In this document: piece by piece, positions 1-6,827 of the stretch
Numbering within the stretch: position 1 is the stretch's first letter
Layout: each line of letters opens with the position of its first letter
Origin: Pseudomonadota bacterium
GTDB taxonomy: Bacteria > Pseudomonadota > Gammaproteobacteria > Burkholderiales > Burkholderiaceae_B
Length of the DNA stretch: 11,567 nucleotides
NCBI GenBank assembly: GCA_023427085.1
Contig: JAEZBO010000002.1
Span: forward strand, 1 to 11,567
Direction of reading: 5' to 3'
Notes under the pieces: generated by a model
Database searches by the model: none
What the model was told of the DNA's origin: nothing
The model's input: the letters and a program-made list of their open reading frames with translations, nothing else
Made by a program: the position numbers and the translations under genes

Positions 1-5
1 CCGCG

Positions 6-37
<32 letters not shown>

Positions 38-54
38 ACCGGGTAAGGACCGGA

Positions 55-468
55 TCAGCCCGGCACGGGCGCCAGATCGGGCAGCGTGGCGGCCAGCGCG
101 GCATCGACCGTCACCGGCAGGTCGAGCAGCCGGAACGACAGCGCCTTGCCGTGCGCATCCAGGTTCAGCGCGTCGTTGACACCGCCGTCCAGCGCGTTCT
201 CGATCACCAGATTGAGCGCCTGCAGGCTGTCGATCCGGTAACGCGTCACGCGCGACGGCGTGCGATAGCCGAACCATTGCGCCACGCGCGCTTCGGTGAC
301 TTCGCTGATCAGCGCCTCGTAGGCCTGGGCGTGCCAGGCGACCAGGCTGATATTGGACGTATCGCCCTTGTCGCCGGTGCGGCTGTGCGCCAGGCGCCAC
401 AAGGGGACGGTGACGGTGCCGGCAGTGGCCGGCGCGTCTTGCGAGGACATCGGGGCTTCCTTGCTCAT
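55..468 (-). CDS. AtuA-like C-terminal (ferredoxin-fold) domain protein
   Basis: A 137-residue protein resembling the C-terminal domain that follows DUF1446 in longer AtuA proteins. The recognisable signature is HSRTGDKGDTSNIS at residues 28-41, the conserved block of this domain; the biochemical role is not established. The start at 468 is chosen because its ATG overlaps the TGA of the upstream DUF1446 gene (TGATG) and a GGAG lies 9 bases before it. A second in-frame ATG at 450, also preceded by a purine-rich AAGGAAG, is a possible alternative and would give 131 residues. The overlap implies translational coupling and a 1:1 partnership with the DUF1446 protein. There is no signal peptide or membrane segment, so it is probably cytoplasmic. 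The family call is fairly firm, the exact start less so. Confidence 0.85.
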   Translation of the reverse strand: MSKEAPMSSQDAPATAGTVTVPLWRLAHSRTGDKGDTSNISLVAWHAQAYEALISEVTEARVAQWFGYRTPSRVTRYRIDSLQALNLVIENALDGGVNDALNLDAHGKALSFRLLDLPVTVDAALAATLPDLAPVPG

Positions 469-1811
469 CACAGCAGGCTCCAGCGCGCCGGCACGGCATC
501 GCGCGGGATCAGGCACGAGATCATGTTCAGGCGCGGACGCAGCGAGGTGCGTACGCCGCCGCCGCCGGCCGGGCCGCAGGTGTACAGCGCGGTGACTTCG
601 CGCAAGACCTTTTCGGCGACCGCGCGGTCGGCATGGCTGGCCGCCACGCGCAAACGCACGTCGCGCGCATCGCCAGCCGGCCGCTCGGCCGCCAGGTGGC
701 CGGCGTCGTCGTCCAGTACGCTGGTGACGCCGATCAGGTCGATGCGCAGGGCCAGCGCCGCGCCGATGCGTTGCTTGACGATCTGGCCGGCCAGCCGCGC
801 GCGCGCCTCGGCCTGCAGGCCGGCGTACGAGATCTCGGCTTCGGCCAGCCAGCCGCCGCGGTGGCAGATGTTGACCTTGAGTTCGTCGGGCCGCCGATGG
901 CCGCGCACGCCGCTCAGCCGCACCCGGTCGGGGCCGCACTGCTCGACCGTCGCGCCGCTGATGTCGGCGACCACGTCGGGCGTCAGGTAACGGGCCGGAT
1001 CGTGCACTTCATATAACAGCTGTTCCTTGACCGTGCGCAGGTCGACGCAGCCGCCGGTGCCGTCGGCCTTGCCGATCTCGATCTGGCCGTCGGCATCCAG
1101 CGTCAGTACCGGGTAGCCGGCCGCATGCAGGTCGGGCACGTCCTTCAGGCCCGGCACGCAGAAATAGCCGCCGGTCACCTGCAGGCCGCATTCGAGCAGA
1201 TGGCCGGCCATGGTCGCGCGGCCGAGCCGGTCCCAGTCGTCCAGCGCCCAGCCGAAGTGGGCCAGCGCCGGCCCCAGCGTCAGCGAGGGATCGGACACGC
1301 GGCCGGCCACGACGATCTGCGCGCCGGCCTGCAGCGCCTGGGCGATCTGTTCGGCGCCCAGGTAGGCGGTGGCGCTGACGATGTCCAGCGGGTCGTAGAC
1401 CTCGGCGCCCAGCCGCTCGCGCAGCAAGGCGCGCTGCCGCGGGCTGTCCAGCGCATCGCCTTCGATCACCGCGACGCGCGGCGCCGGCAGGCTTTGCTCG
1501 CGCGCCAGCGCCAGGATGCGGCGCGCCGCGCCGGCCGGATTGGCGGCGCCGAAATTGCTGACGATGCGGATGTCGTGTTGCAGGCAGCGCGCCAGCACCG
1601 GCGCCACCAGTTCGGCCAGCAGCGGCTCGTAGCCGGCATCCGGGTCCTGGCCGCGGGCCAGTTGCGCCAGCGCCAGCGTGCGTTCGGCCAGCGTCTCGAA
1701 GATCAGCACGCCGCCGCCGCGCGCGATCAGCGTGTCGACCACGGCGCTGGCGCCGTCGGTGCGATCGCCCGAGAAGCCGGCGGCGCAGCCGATATGCAAT
1801 GGGGAAGCCAT
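468..1811 (-). CDS. AtuA family protein (DUF1446)
   Basis: A 447-residue protein of the DUF1446 family, named after AtuA of the acyclic terpene utilisation cluster of Pseudomonas. The family often sits with acyl-CoA catabolism genes, but its reaction is not established. Visible family features are the N-terminal glycine-rich strand and GDR turn (residues 7-17), LIFETLAERT (36-45), NFGAANPAG (86-94), VVAGRVSDPSLTLGPA (167-182) and the ECGLQVTGGYF stretch (207-217). It lacks the C-terminal domain found in longer AtuA proteins, which is encoded separately by the next gene through a TGATG overlap. The start ATG at 1811 has GGAG 11 bases upstream, rather far but acceptable. The substrate is unknown: a branched or terpenoid acyl-CoA is only suggested by the family name. 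It is divergent from a LysR regulator that probably controls it. Confidence 0.88.
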   Translation of the reverse strand: MASPLHIGCAAGFSGDRTDGASAVVDTLIARGGGVLIFETLAERTLALAQLARGQDPDAGYEPLLAELVAPVLARCLQHDIRIVSNFGAANPAGAARRILALAREQSLPAPRVAVIEGDALDSPRQRALLRERLGAEVYDPLDIVSATAYLGAEQIAQALQAGAQIVVAGRVSDPSLTLGPALAHFGWALDDWDRLGRATMAGHLLECGLQVTGGYFCVPGLKDVPDLHAAGYPVLTLDADGQIEIGKADGTGGCVDLRTVKEQLLYEVHDPARYLTPDVVADISGATVEQCGPDRVRLSGVRGHRRPDELKVNICHRGGWLAEAEISYAGLQAEARARLAGQIVKQRIGAALALRIDLIGVTSVLDDDAGHLAAERPAGDARDVRLRVAASHADRAVAEKVLREVTALYTCGPAGGGGVRTSLRPRLNMISCLIPRDAVPARWSLL

Positions 1812-1861
1812 CAGTGTCTTGTCTCCGTCTCGCCCGATCCTGCGCAGGGCTTTGTCGGCTG

Positions 1862-1891
1862 ACTATAGGCGGCGGCAAGCTTATCCGTAAA
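1862..1891 (-). promoter_or_regulatory. Putative sigma70-type promoter of the AtuA pair
   Basis: On the minus strand, TATAGT (1867-1862, five of six matches to TATAAT) lies 18 bp from TTTACG (1891-1886, a partial -35 match). It faces the DUF1446 gene and would give a leader of roughly 45 bases. The weak -35 together with the overlapping LysR-type site suits an activator-dependent promoter. This was found by eye only. Confidence 0.4.
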
Positions 1892-1894
1892 ATA
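1882..1894. promoter_or_regulatory. Putative LysR-type regulator binding site (T-N11-A)
   Basis: TAT, seven bases, then ATA (TATCCGTAAAATA) fits the LysR-family T-N11-A dyad with symmetric three-base arms. It lies in the 114-bp gap between the divergent LysR-type gene and the DUF1446 gene and overlaps the proposed -35 of the latter, a usual activation/autoregulation geometry. Such short motifs arise easily by chance in AT-richer gaps, so this is a position-based inference. Confidence 0.35.
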
Positions 1895-1925
1895 GAAAGA
1901 AAAGATCGATTGATAGAGAACCTGT

Positions 1926-2825
1926 ATGAATCTGTCGACCCGACAACTGCGGGCCTTCATCGCGCTGGCCGACGAGCGCCACTTCACGCGGGCGGCGCAG
2001 CGCTGCCACCTGACGCAGCCGGCGTTCAGCGCGCTGATCCGCGGCATCGAGGACGACGCCGGCGTGCGGCTGTTCCATCGCAGCACGCGCCACGTCGAGC
2101 TCACGCCCGAGGGCCAGGTGCTCGATGCGTCGGCGCGCCGGCTGCTGGCCGACTTCGACCTGGTCGCCGGCGACCTCAAGGACCACGCCGCCAAGCGCCG
2201 TGGCCACGTTGCGCTGGCGGCGCTGCCGTCGCTGGCGGCCGGCTGGCTGCCGGCGATCCTGGCCGACTTCCACGCACGCTTTCCGGGCATCGCGCTCGAT
2301 CTGCGCGACGCGTTGCTGGACGGCTGCCTGGACATGGTTCAGCAGGGCACCGTCGATTTCGCGGTGGCGGCGCGGCGTGCCGACATGACCGACCTGGACA
2401 GCCTGTTCCTGCAGGCCGACCGCTATCATCTGGTGTGCCGCGAGGATCATCCGCTGGCCCAGGCCACGCGGGTGCGGATGCAGGACGTCGTGCGGCACCC
2501 GATGATCCAGCTGGCGCGCAGCAGCAGCGTGCGCCAGGTGCTCGAGCAGGCGCTGGGCGCGCGGCTGCCGCCGCCGGTGCTCGAGGTCGAGCACCTGGCC
2601 ACCGTCACCGGGCTGGTGCAGGCGGGGCTGGGCGTGAGCGTGGTGCCGGCCATGACGCTGTTCCATTTCCGCCGGCCTGGCCTGTGCGTGCGGCCGCTGG
2701 CCGGCAAGGGCCTGGCGCGGCCGCTGTATCTGGTCAAGCGGCGCGGCCGGGCGCTGTCGGTGGCGGCGCAGGCGCTGCACGATGAATTGTTGCGCCGGCG
2801 TGATGAGATCGGGGCGCAGTCCTGA
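1926..2825 (+). CDS. LysR-type transcriptional regulator
   Basis: A 299-residue LysR-type regulator of standard length. Residues 1-60 form the winged helix-turn-helix, with the typical run ADERHFTRAAQRCHLTQPAFS (15-35) and the wing around VRLFHRSTRHVELTPEG (47-63). A linker helix follows, then the periplasmic-binding-protein-like effector domain from about residue 92 to 295. The start is the ATG at 1926, with a weak purine-rich AGAGAA 5 bases upstream. It is divergently placed 114 bp from the AtuA pair, the classic arrangement in which such a regulator controls the opposite operon and itself. The inducer cannot be read from the sequence. It lacks the paired redox cysteines of OxyR. Control of ridA, 150 bp downstream on the same strand, is possible but less likely. 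Confidence 0.93.
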   Translation: MNLSTRQLRAFIALADERHFTRAAQRCHLTQPAFSALIRGIEDDAGVRLFHRSTRHVELTPEGQVLDASARRLLADFDLVAGDLKDHAAKRRGHVALAALPSLAAGWLPAILADFHARFPGIALDLRDALLDGCLDMVQQGTVDFAVAARRADMTDLDSLFLQADRYHLVCREDHPLAQATRVRMQDVVRHPMIQLARSSSVRQVLEQALGARLPPPVLEVEHLATVTGLVQAGLGVSVVPAMTLFHFRRPGLCVRPLAGKGLARPLYLVKRRGRALSVAAQALHDELLRRRDEIGAQS

Positions 2826-2907
2826 CGATCGTCCGCCAGGCGGGTCCAGCGCCGCGACCGGGCCGCCTCGAGGCTGCCGCGGCACTGCCGGCACGCAGCG
2901 CGCTTTC

Positions 2908-2940
2908 ACTATCCGCTATTGCTGATTAAACTTCGATAGT
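2908..2940. promoter_or_regulatory. AT-rich ridA upstream region with ACTATC/GATAGT inverted repeat
   Basis: The 150-bp gap before ridA ends in an AT-rich patch unlike its GC-rich surroundings. ACTATC (2908-2913) and GATAGT (2935-2940) form a perfect 6-bp inverted repeat 21 bp apart, and CTATCCGCTAT repeats CTAT twice. A -10-like TAAACT (2927-2932) lies between the arms, so this is the likely promoter and perhaps operator region for ridA-recG-oxyR. The CTAT/ATAG spacing does not fit the 11-bp phasing of OxyR sites. No protein can be assigned to the repeat. Confidence 0.3.
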
Positions 2941-2975
2941 TCGTAACAACCGCAGCCCCCAACCAGGATCGCGAC

Positions 2976-3362
2976 ATGAGCAAGCAGATCATCCACACCG
3001 ATACCGCACCGGCCGCCGTCGGCCCTTATTCGCAGGCCGTGGCCGCCACCGGCCAGAAGACGGTCTACCTGTCGGGCCAGATCGGCCTGGAGCCGGGCAC
3101 CGGCGAACTGGTGTCGGAAAACTTCGACGGCCAAGTGCGCCAGGCCTTCTCGAACATGCAGGAAGTCATCGCGGCGGCGGGCGGCACCACCGCCAACATC
3201 GTCAAGCTCACGCTGTTCCTGACCGACCTGTCCAAGTTCGCCGCCGCCAACGCCATCATGGCCGAGATCATCCCCGAGCCGTACCCGGCCCGCTCGACCC
3301 TCGGCGTCGCCAGCCTGCCCAAGGGCGCGCAATTCGAAGTCGAAGCCATTCTGGTGCTGTAG
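2976..3362 (+). CDS. ridA: RidA family 2-iminobutanoate/2-iminopropanoate deaminase
   Basis: A 128-residue protein with the full length and sequence of the RidA (YjgF/YER057c) family. It hydrolyses the reactive enamine/imine intermediates released by PLP-dependent dehydratases, protecting PLP enzymes from damage in the cytoplasm. Visible family elements are GPYSQAV (16-22, including the active-site Tyr18), YLSGQIGL (31-38) and the catalytic-site arginine in YPARST (Arg106, equivalent to Arg105 of Escherichia coli RidA), followed by Glu121. The ATG at 2976 has AGGA 8 bases upstream. It is followed after only 38 bp by recG, so the two are probably cotranscribed; I see no functional link beyond housekeeping. 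The Arg and Glu indicate an active member of the RidA subgroup, not a deaminase-dead Rid paralogue. Confidence 0.95.
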   Translation: MSKQIIHTDTAPAAVGPYSQAVAATGQKTVYLSGQIGLEPGTGELVSENFDGQVRQAFSNMQEVIAAAGGTTANIVKLTLFLTDLSKFAAANAIMAEIIPEPYPARSTLGVASLPKGAQFEVEAILVL

Positions 3363-3400
3363 ACCGACCCGTCGACGCCCTGGGCCGCGATACCGCCTCC

Positions 3401-5653
3401 ATGTCCGCCACCGCGGCCAGCAGCAAGTCCCGCACGGCAGGCGGCCGCCTGGCCGCGCCGGGCAGGGGCACGACCGGGTCGACGGCCGGGGGCGGGCAAG
3501 GGGCGGCGTCGGGGTCGGCAGCGACCGGCCAGTCCGCGGCGGGCAAGGCCGCGGCAGGCAAGTCCACAGCAGGCAAGTCCACAGGCGGCCAGTCCGCCAG
3601 CGCCAAGGCGCCCGGCAAGAATTCGGCCGCCGGCCACGAACGGCGGCTGAAGGCGCTGGGCCTGGAGACGCCGATGGACTTCGCGCTGCATCTGCCGCTG
3701 CGCTACGAGGACGAGACCCGCATCGTGCCGATCGGCGACCTGCTGCCGGGCATGACCGCGCAGGTGCAGGGCGAGATCCTGCGCAGCGAGGTGCTGTACC
3801 GCCCGCGGCGCCAGCTGACGGCGGTGCTGGCCGATGACAGCGGCGAGCTGCAACTGCGCTGGCTCAATTTCTATCCCAGTCAACAGAAGCAGGTCGCCAC
3901 CGGCGCCCGGCTGCGCGCACGCGGCGAGATCCGCGGCGGCCTGTTCGGCCGCGAGATCGTGCATCCGCGCATCAGCCGCGCCGACGCGCCGCTGGCCAGC
4001 GCGCTGACGCCGGTCTACCCGACCACCGACGGCCTGCCGCAGCCGGTGCTGCGGCGCGCGGTCGAGCAGGCGCTGGCGCAGGTCGCGTGGGTCGACACGC
4101 TGCCGCAGCGGCTGCTCGAGCGCCACGGCCTGATGTCCTTCGAGGCGGCGCTGCGGCTGCTGCACACGCCGCCCGCCACGGTGTCGGGGTACACGCTGGG
4201 CGAGATCGATCATCCGGCCTGGAACCGCATCAAGTTCGACGAACTGCTGTCGCAGCAACTGTCGCTGGCCGCCGCGCGCGCCGCGCGCCGCGAGAAACGG
4301 GCCGAGGCGCTGCCGCTGGACGAGTCCGGCGACGGGCTGGTGCAGCGCCTGTACCGAACCCTGCCGTTCGCGCTGACCGGCGCGCAGGCGCGTGTCGTTG
4401 CCGAGATCGGCAGCGACCTGGCGCGCGACTTTCCGATGCACCGGCTGCTGCAGGGCGACGTCGGCAGCGGCAAGACCGTGGTGGCGGCGCTGGCCGCCGC
4501 GCAGGCGGTGGCGCGCGGTGCGCAGGTGGCGCTGATGGCACCGACCGAGATCCTCGCCGAGCAGCATTTCCGCAAGCTCGGCGACTGGCTCGAACCCCTT
4601 GGCGTCAAGGTCGCCTGGCTGACCGGCAGCCTCAGCACGCGGGCGCGCCGCGCCGCGCTGGCCGCCGCGCAGGACGGCAGCGCGCAACTGGTGGTCGGCA
4701 CCCAGGCGGTGATCCAGGAACACGTGGCGTTTCACCGGCTGGGCCTGATCATCGTCGACGAACAGCACCGCTTCGGTGTCGGCCAGCGGCTGGCGCTCAG
4801 CAAGAAGGGCGAGGGCGCGCATGGGCAACTGGTGCCGCACCAGCTCAACATGAGCGCCACGCCGATCCCGCGCACGCTGGCGATGACCTTCTTCGCCGAC
4901 CTGGACGTGTCGGTGATCGACGAGTTGCCGCCCGGCCGCACGCCGGTGGTCACCAAGCTGGTCGCCGACAGCCGCCGCGACGAGGTCATCGCGCTGATCG
5001 CCCAGGAAGTGCGCGGCGGCCGGCAGGCCTACTGGGTCTGTCCGCTGGTCGAGGAAAGCGAGGCGGTGCAGCTGCAGACCGCCGTCGACACTTGCGAGAC
5101 GCTGCGCGCGGCCTTGCCCGATCTGCGTGTCGGCCTGGTGCACGGCAAGCTGCCACAGGCCGGGAAGGCCCAGGTCATGGCGGCGTTTCGTGCCGGCGAG
5201 CTGGACCTGCTGGTGGCCACCACCGTCATCGAAGTCGGTGTCGACGTGCCCAATGCGTCGATGATGGTGATCGAGCACGCCGAGCGTTTTGGCCTGGCGC
5301 AGTTGCATCAGTTGCGCGGCCGGGTCGGCCGCGGCAGCGCGGCCTCGTTCTGTGTCCTGCTGTACCAGGCGCCGCTGTCGCAACTGGCGCGCGAGCGCCT
5401 GCGTGCGATGTTCGAGACCGCCGACGGCTTCGAGATTGCGCGGCGCGACCTGGCCCAGCGCGGGCCGGGCGAGTTTCTCGGCACGCGCCAGTCGGGTGTG
5501 TCGCTGCTGCGCTTCGCCGACCCGGACGCCGACGCGGCGCTGGCCGAGCAGGCGCGCGAGGCGGCAGCCTGGCTGCGCCAGCACGATCCGCAGGCCGCGC
5601 AGGCGCATCTGGCGCGCTGGCTGCGCGGCCGCGAAGATTTCCTCAGGACCTGA
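3401..5653 (+). CDS. recG: ATP-dependent DNA helicase RecG
   Basis: A 750-residue RecG, a superfamily 2 helicase that reverses stalled replication forks and processes recombination intermediates. The wedge/OB domain occupies about residues 80-270 (LHLPLRYEDETR at 97-107 is typical). The helicase core shows Walker A GDVGSGKT (352-359), the DEQH box (453-456), SATPIPRTLA (485-494) and motif VI QLRGRVGRG (637-645), followed by the TRG-type C-terminal region (about 675-705). The first 75 or so residues are Ala/Gly/Ser/Thr/Lys-rich and include a pentapeptide repeat, making the protein longer than the usual 690 or so. The ATG at 3401 has no convincing Shine-Dalgarno. The next in-frame ATG (3674) would cut into the wedge-domain helix, so 3401 is kept. 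oxyR follows after 41 bp. Confidence 0.96.
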   Translation: MSATAASSKSRTAGGRLAAPGRGTTGSTAGGGQGAASGSAATGQSAAGKAAAGKSTAGKSTGGQSASAKAPGKNSAAGHERRLKALGLETPMDFALHLPLRYEDETRIVPIGDLLPGMTAQVQGEILRSEVLYRPRRQLTAVLADDSGELQLRWLNFYPSQQKQVATGARLRARGEIRGGLFGREIVHPRISRADAPLASALTPVYPTTDGLPQPVLRRAVEQALAQVAWVDTLPQRLLERHGLMSFEAALRLLHTPPATVSGYTLGEIDHPAWNRIKFDELLSQQLSLAAARAARREKRAEALPLDESGDGLVQRLYRTLPFALTGAQARVVAEIGSDLARDFPMHRLLQGDVGSGKTVVAALAAAQAVARGAQVALMAPTEILAEQHFRKLGDWLEPLGVKVAWLTGSLSTRARRAALAAAQDGSAQLVVGTQAVIQEHVAFHRLGLIIVDEQHRFGVGQRLALSKKGEGAHGQLVPHQLNMSATPIPRTLAMTFFADLDVSVIDELPPGRTPVVTKLVADSRRDEVIALIAQEVRGGRQAYWVCPLVEESEAVQLQTAVDTCETLRAALPDLRVGLVHGKLPQAGKAQVMAAFRAGELDLLVATTVIEVGVDVPNASMMVIEHAERFGLAQLHQLRGRVGRGSAASFCVLLYQAPLSQLARERLRAMFETADGFEIARRDLAQRGPGEFLGTRQSGVSLLRFADPDADAALAEQAREAAAWLRQHDPQAAQAHLARWLRGREDFLRT
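3524..3598 (+). repeat. Five in-frame 15-bp tandem repeats in the recG N-terminus
   Basis: Five 15-bp units encode the pentapeptides TGQSA, AGKAA, AGKST, AGKST and GGQSA (RecG residues 42-66). The middle region contains two exact tandem copies of GCAGGCAAGTCCACA (3554-3568 and 3569-3583), flanked by degenerate copies. Because the unit is a multiple of three, copy-number change would alter length without breaking the frame. The segment lies in a low-complexity, probably disordered, lysine-containing extension ahead of the conserved RecG fold. Confidence 0.85.
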
Positions 5654-5694
5654 TCCATGTCCCCGCCCATCTCCCGCCGCACGGAAACCCAACC

Positions 5695-6648
5695 ATGACG
5701 CTTACCGAACTGAAGTACATCGTCGCGGTCGCGCGCGAACGTCATTTCGGCCGCGCGGCCGAGGCCTGTTTCGTCAGCCAGCCGACCTTGTCGGTGGCGA
5801 TCCGCAAGCTCGAGGACGAACTGGGCGTCACGCTGTTCGAACGCGGCGGCACCGAGGTCGGCGTCACGCCGATCGGCCAGCGCGTGGTCGCGCAGGCGCA
5901 GAAGGTGCTCGAGGAAAGCGCCAACCTCAAGGAGATCGCGCGCCAGGGCCACGACCCGCTGGCCGGCCCCTTGCGTGTTGGCGTGATCCACACGATCGGG
6001 CCCTACCTGCTGCCGCGGCTGGTGCCGACGCAGATCGCCCGCACGCCGCAGATGCCCTTGCTGCTGCAGGAGAACTTCACGGTGCGGCTGGTCGAGCTGC
6101 TGCGCCAGGGCGAGATCGACTGCGCCATCATGGCGCTGCCGCTGCCCGAGGCCGGGCTGGTGATGCGGCCGCTGTACGACGAGCCTTTCATGGTGGCGGT
6201 GCCGCGCGATCACGCGTGGGCCGGCCAGCCCGACATCGACGCCCAGGCGCTCAAGCAGGAGACCATGCTGCTGCTGGGCAGCGGCCACTGTTTCCGCGAC
6301 CAGGTGCTCGAGGTCTGTCCCGAGCTGTCGCGCTTCTCGGCCGCCAGCGACGGCATCCAGCGCACCTTCGAAGGTTCGTCGCTCGAGACCATCCGCCACA
6401 TGGTCGCGGCCGGCATCGGCGTGACGGTGATGCCGGTCACCTCGGTGCCGCGCGAGCCCAAGCAGGATGCGCTGCTCAAGTACATCCCGTTCGCCCGGCC
6501 GGTGCCCGACCGGCGCGTGGTGCTGGCCTGGCGCAAGAGTTTTCCGCGGCTGGCGGCGATCGAGGCATTGACGGCGGCGGTGTTCGCCTGCGGGCTCGAA
6601 GGCGTGACGATGCTCAGCCAAGAGCAGGCCGCGCAGCAAAGCGAATAG
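5695..6648 (+). CDS. oxyR: Hydrogen peroxide-sensing LysR-type regulator OxyR
   Basis: A 317-residue OxyR. The N-terminal LysR helix-turn-helix (residues 2-62) reads RHFGRAAEACFVSQPTLSVA. The C-terminal sensor domain contains SGHCFRDQVLEVC, with the peroxidatic and resolving cysteines at exactly residues 199 and 208, the numbering of the E. coli protein. Oxidation to a disulphide switches on peroxide-defence genes. The ATG at 5695 has GGAA 8 bases upstream. It lies 41 bp after recG on the same strand and probably shares its transcript. The order recG-oxyR is the reverse of the oxyR-recG operon known in Pseudomonas aeruginosa. The downstream neighbour dps carries a good match to an OxyR site, pointing to local regulation. 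An ordinary LysR paralogue is very unlikely given the cysteine pair. Confidence 0.97.
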   Translation: MTLTELKYIVAVARERHFGRAAEACFVSQPTLSVAIRKLEDELGVTLFERGGTEVGVTPIGQRVVAQAQKVLEESANLKEIARQGHDPLAGPLRVGVIHTIGPYLLPRLVPTQIARTPQMPLLLQENFTVRLVELLRQGEIDCAIMALPLPEAGLVMRPLYDEPFMVAVPRDHAWAGQPDIDAQALKQETMLLLGSGHCFRDQVLEVCPELSRFSAASDGIQRTFEGSSLETIRHMVAAGIGVTVMPVTSVPREPKQDALLKYIPFARPVPDRRVVLAWRKSFPRLAAIEALTAAVFACGLEGVTMLSQEQAAQQSE

Positions 6649-6686
6649 GGTGCGGGTCCGGGCCGCGCCGGCCACGACGCCGCTTC

Positions 6687-6723
6687 ATCGTCGGCGTCTA
6701 TCACCGCGATAGCCAGGGCCTTG
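6687..6723. promoter_or_regulatory. Putative OxyR tetramer binding site upstream of dps
   Basis: The OxyR consensus is four 4-base elements, ATAG-N7-CTAT-N7-ATAG-N7-CTAT. Here both inner elements are perfect (CTAT at 6698-6701, ATAG at 6709-6712, N7 between). The outer positions at the right 11-bp phase read ATCG (6687-6690, three of four) and CTTG (6720-6723, two of four). The site ends 104 bp before the dps start and follows oxyR itself. A loose -10-like CACAAT (6730-6735) is placed so that the site would cover the -35. The phasing makes it better than a chance palindrome, but it was found by eye. Confidence 0.6.
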
Positions 6724-6827
6724 ATCCGGCACAATTTTGTTGCCTTGACGCGCCGCGGGCGGGCACCACGGCGCAACCGGCCAGTGTATTCTTGATGCAC
6801 ACTATTTTTTCTCTTAGGAGAGAGCCC

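Noticed and set aside
2824..2875. Short perfect palindromes (GACGATCGTC at 2824-2833, GCCTCGAGGC at 2866-2875) after the LysR gene.
   Set aside because: They lack a loop and a T-tract, so they do not qualify as intrinsic terminators and could be chance.
3065..5692. An 875-residue open frame on the minus strand opposite ridA-recG.
   Set aside because: It is antisense to a full-length RecG with all helicase motifs, has the Arg/Ala/Gln-rich composition typical of GC-rich shadow frames, and shows no recognisable domain.
4087..5694. Long open reading upstream of and in frame with oxyR, running through recG.
   Set aside because: This is RecG coding sequence read in another frame. OxyR has normal length from the ATG at 5695, and Cys199/Cys208 numbering matches the known protein.
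6661..6673. GGCCG-CGC-CGGCC hairpin just after oxyR as a terminator.
   Set aside because: The stem is only 5 bp and no T-run follows. Such GC palindromes are common in this composition.
6728..6744. GGCAC...TTGCC before dps, resembling a sigma54 -24/-12 promoter.
   Set aside because: GG and GC are separated by 12 bases rather than the required 10, and no enhancer-binding regulator is nearby.
6783..6803. AGTGT/ACACT inverted repeat in the dps leader followed by six T residues, as a terminator or attenuator.
   Set aside because: A 5-bp, AT-containing stem with an 11-base loop is too weak, and it sits directly before the dps ribosome binding site with no leader peptide visible.
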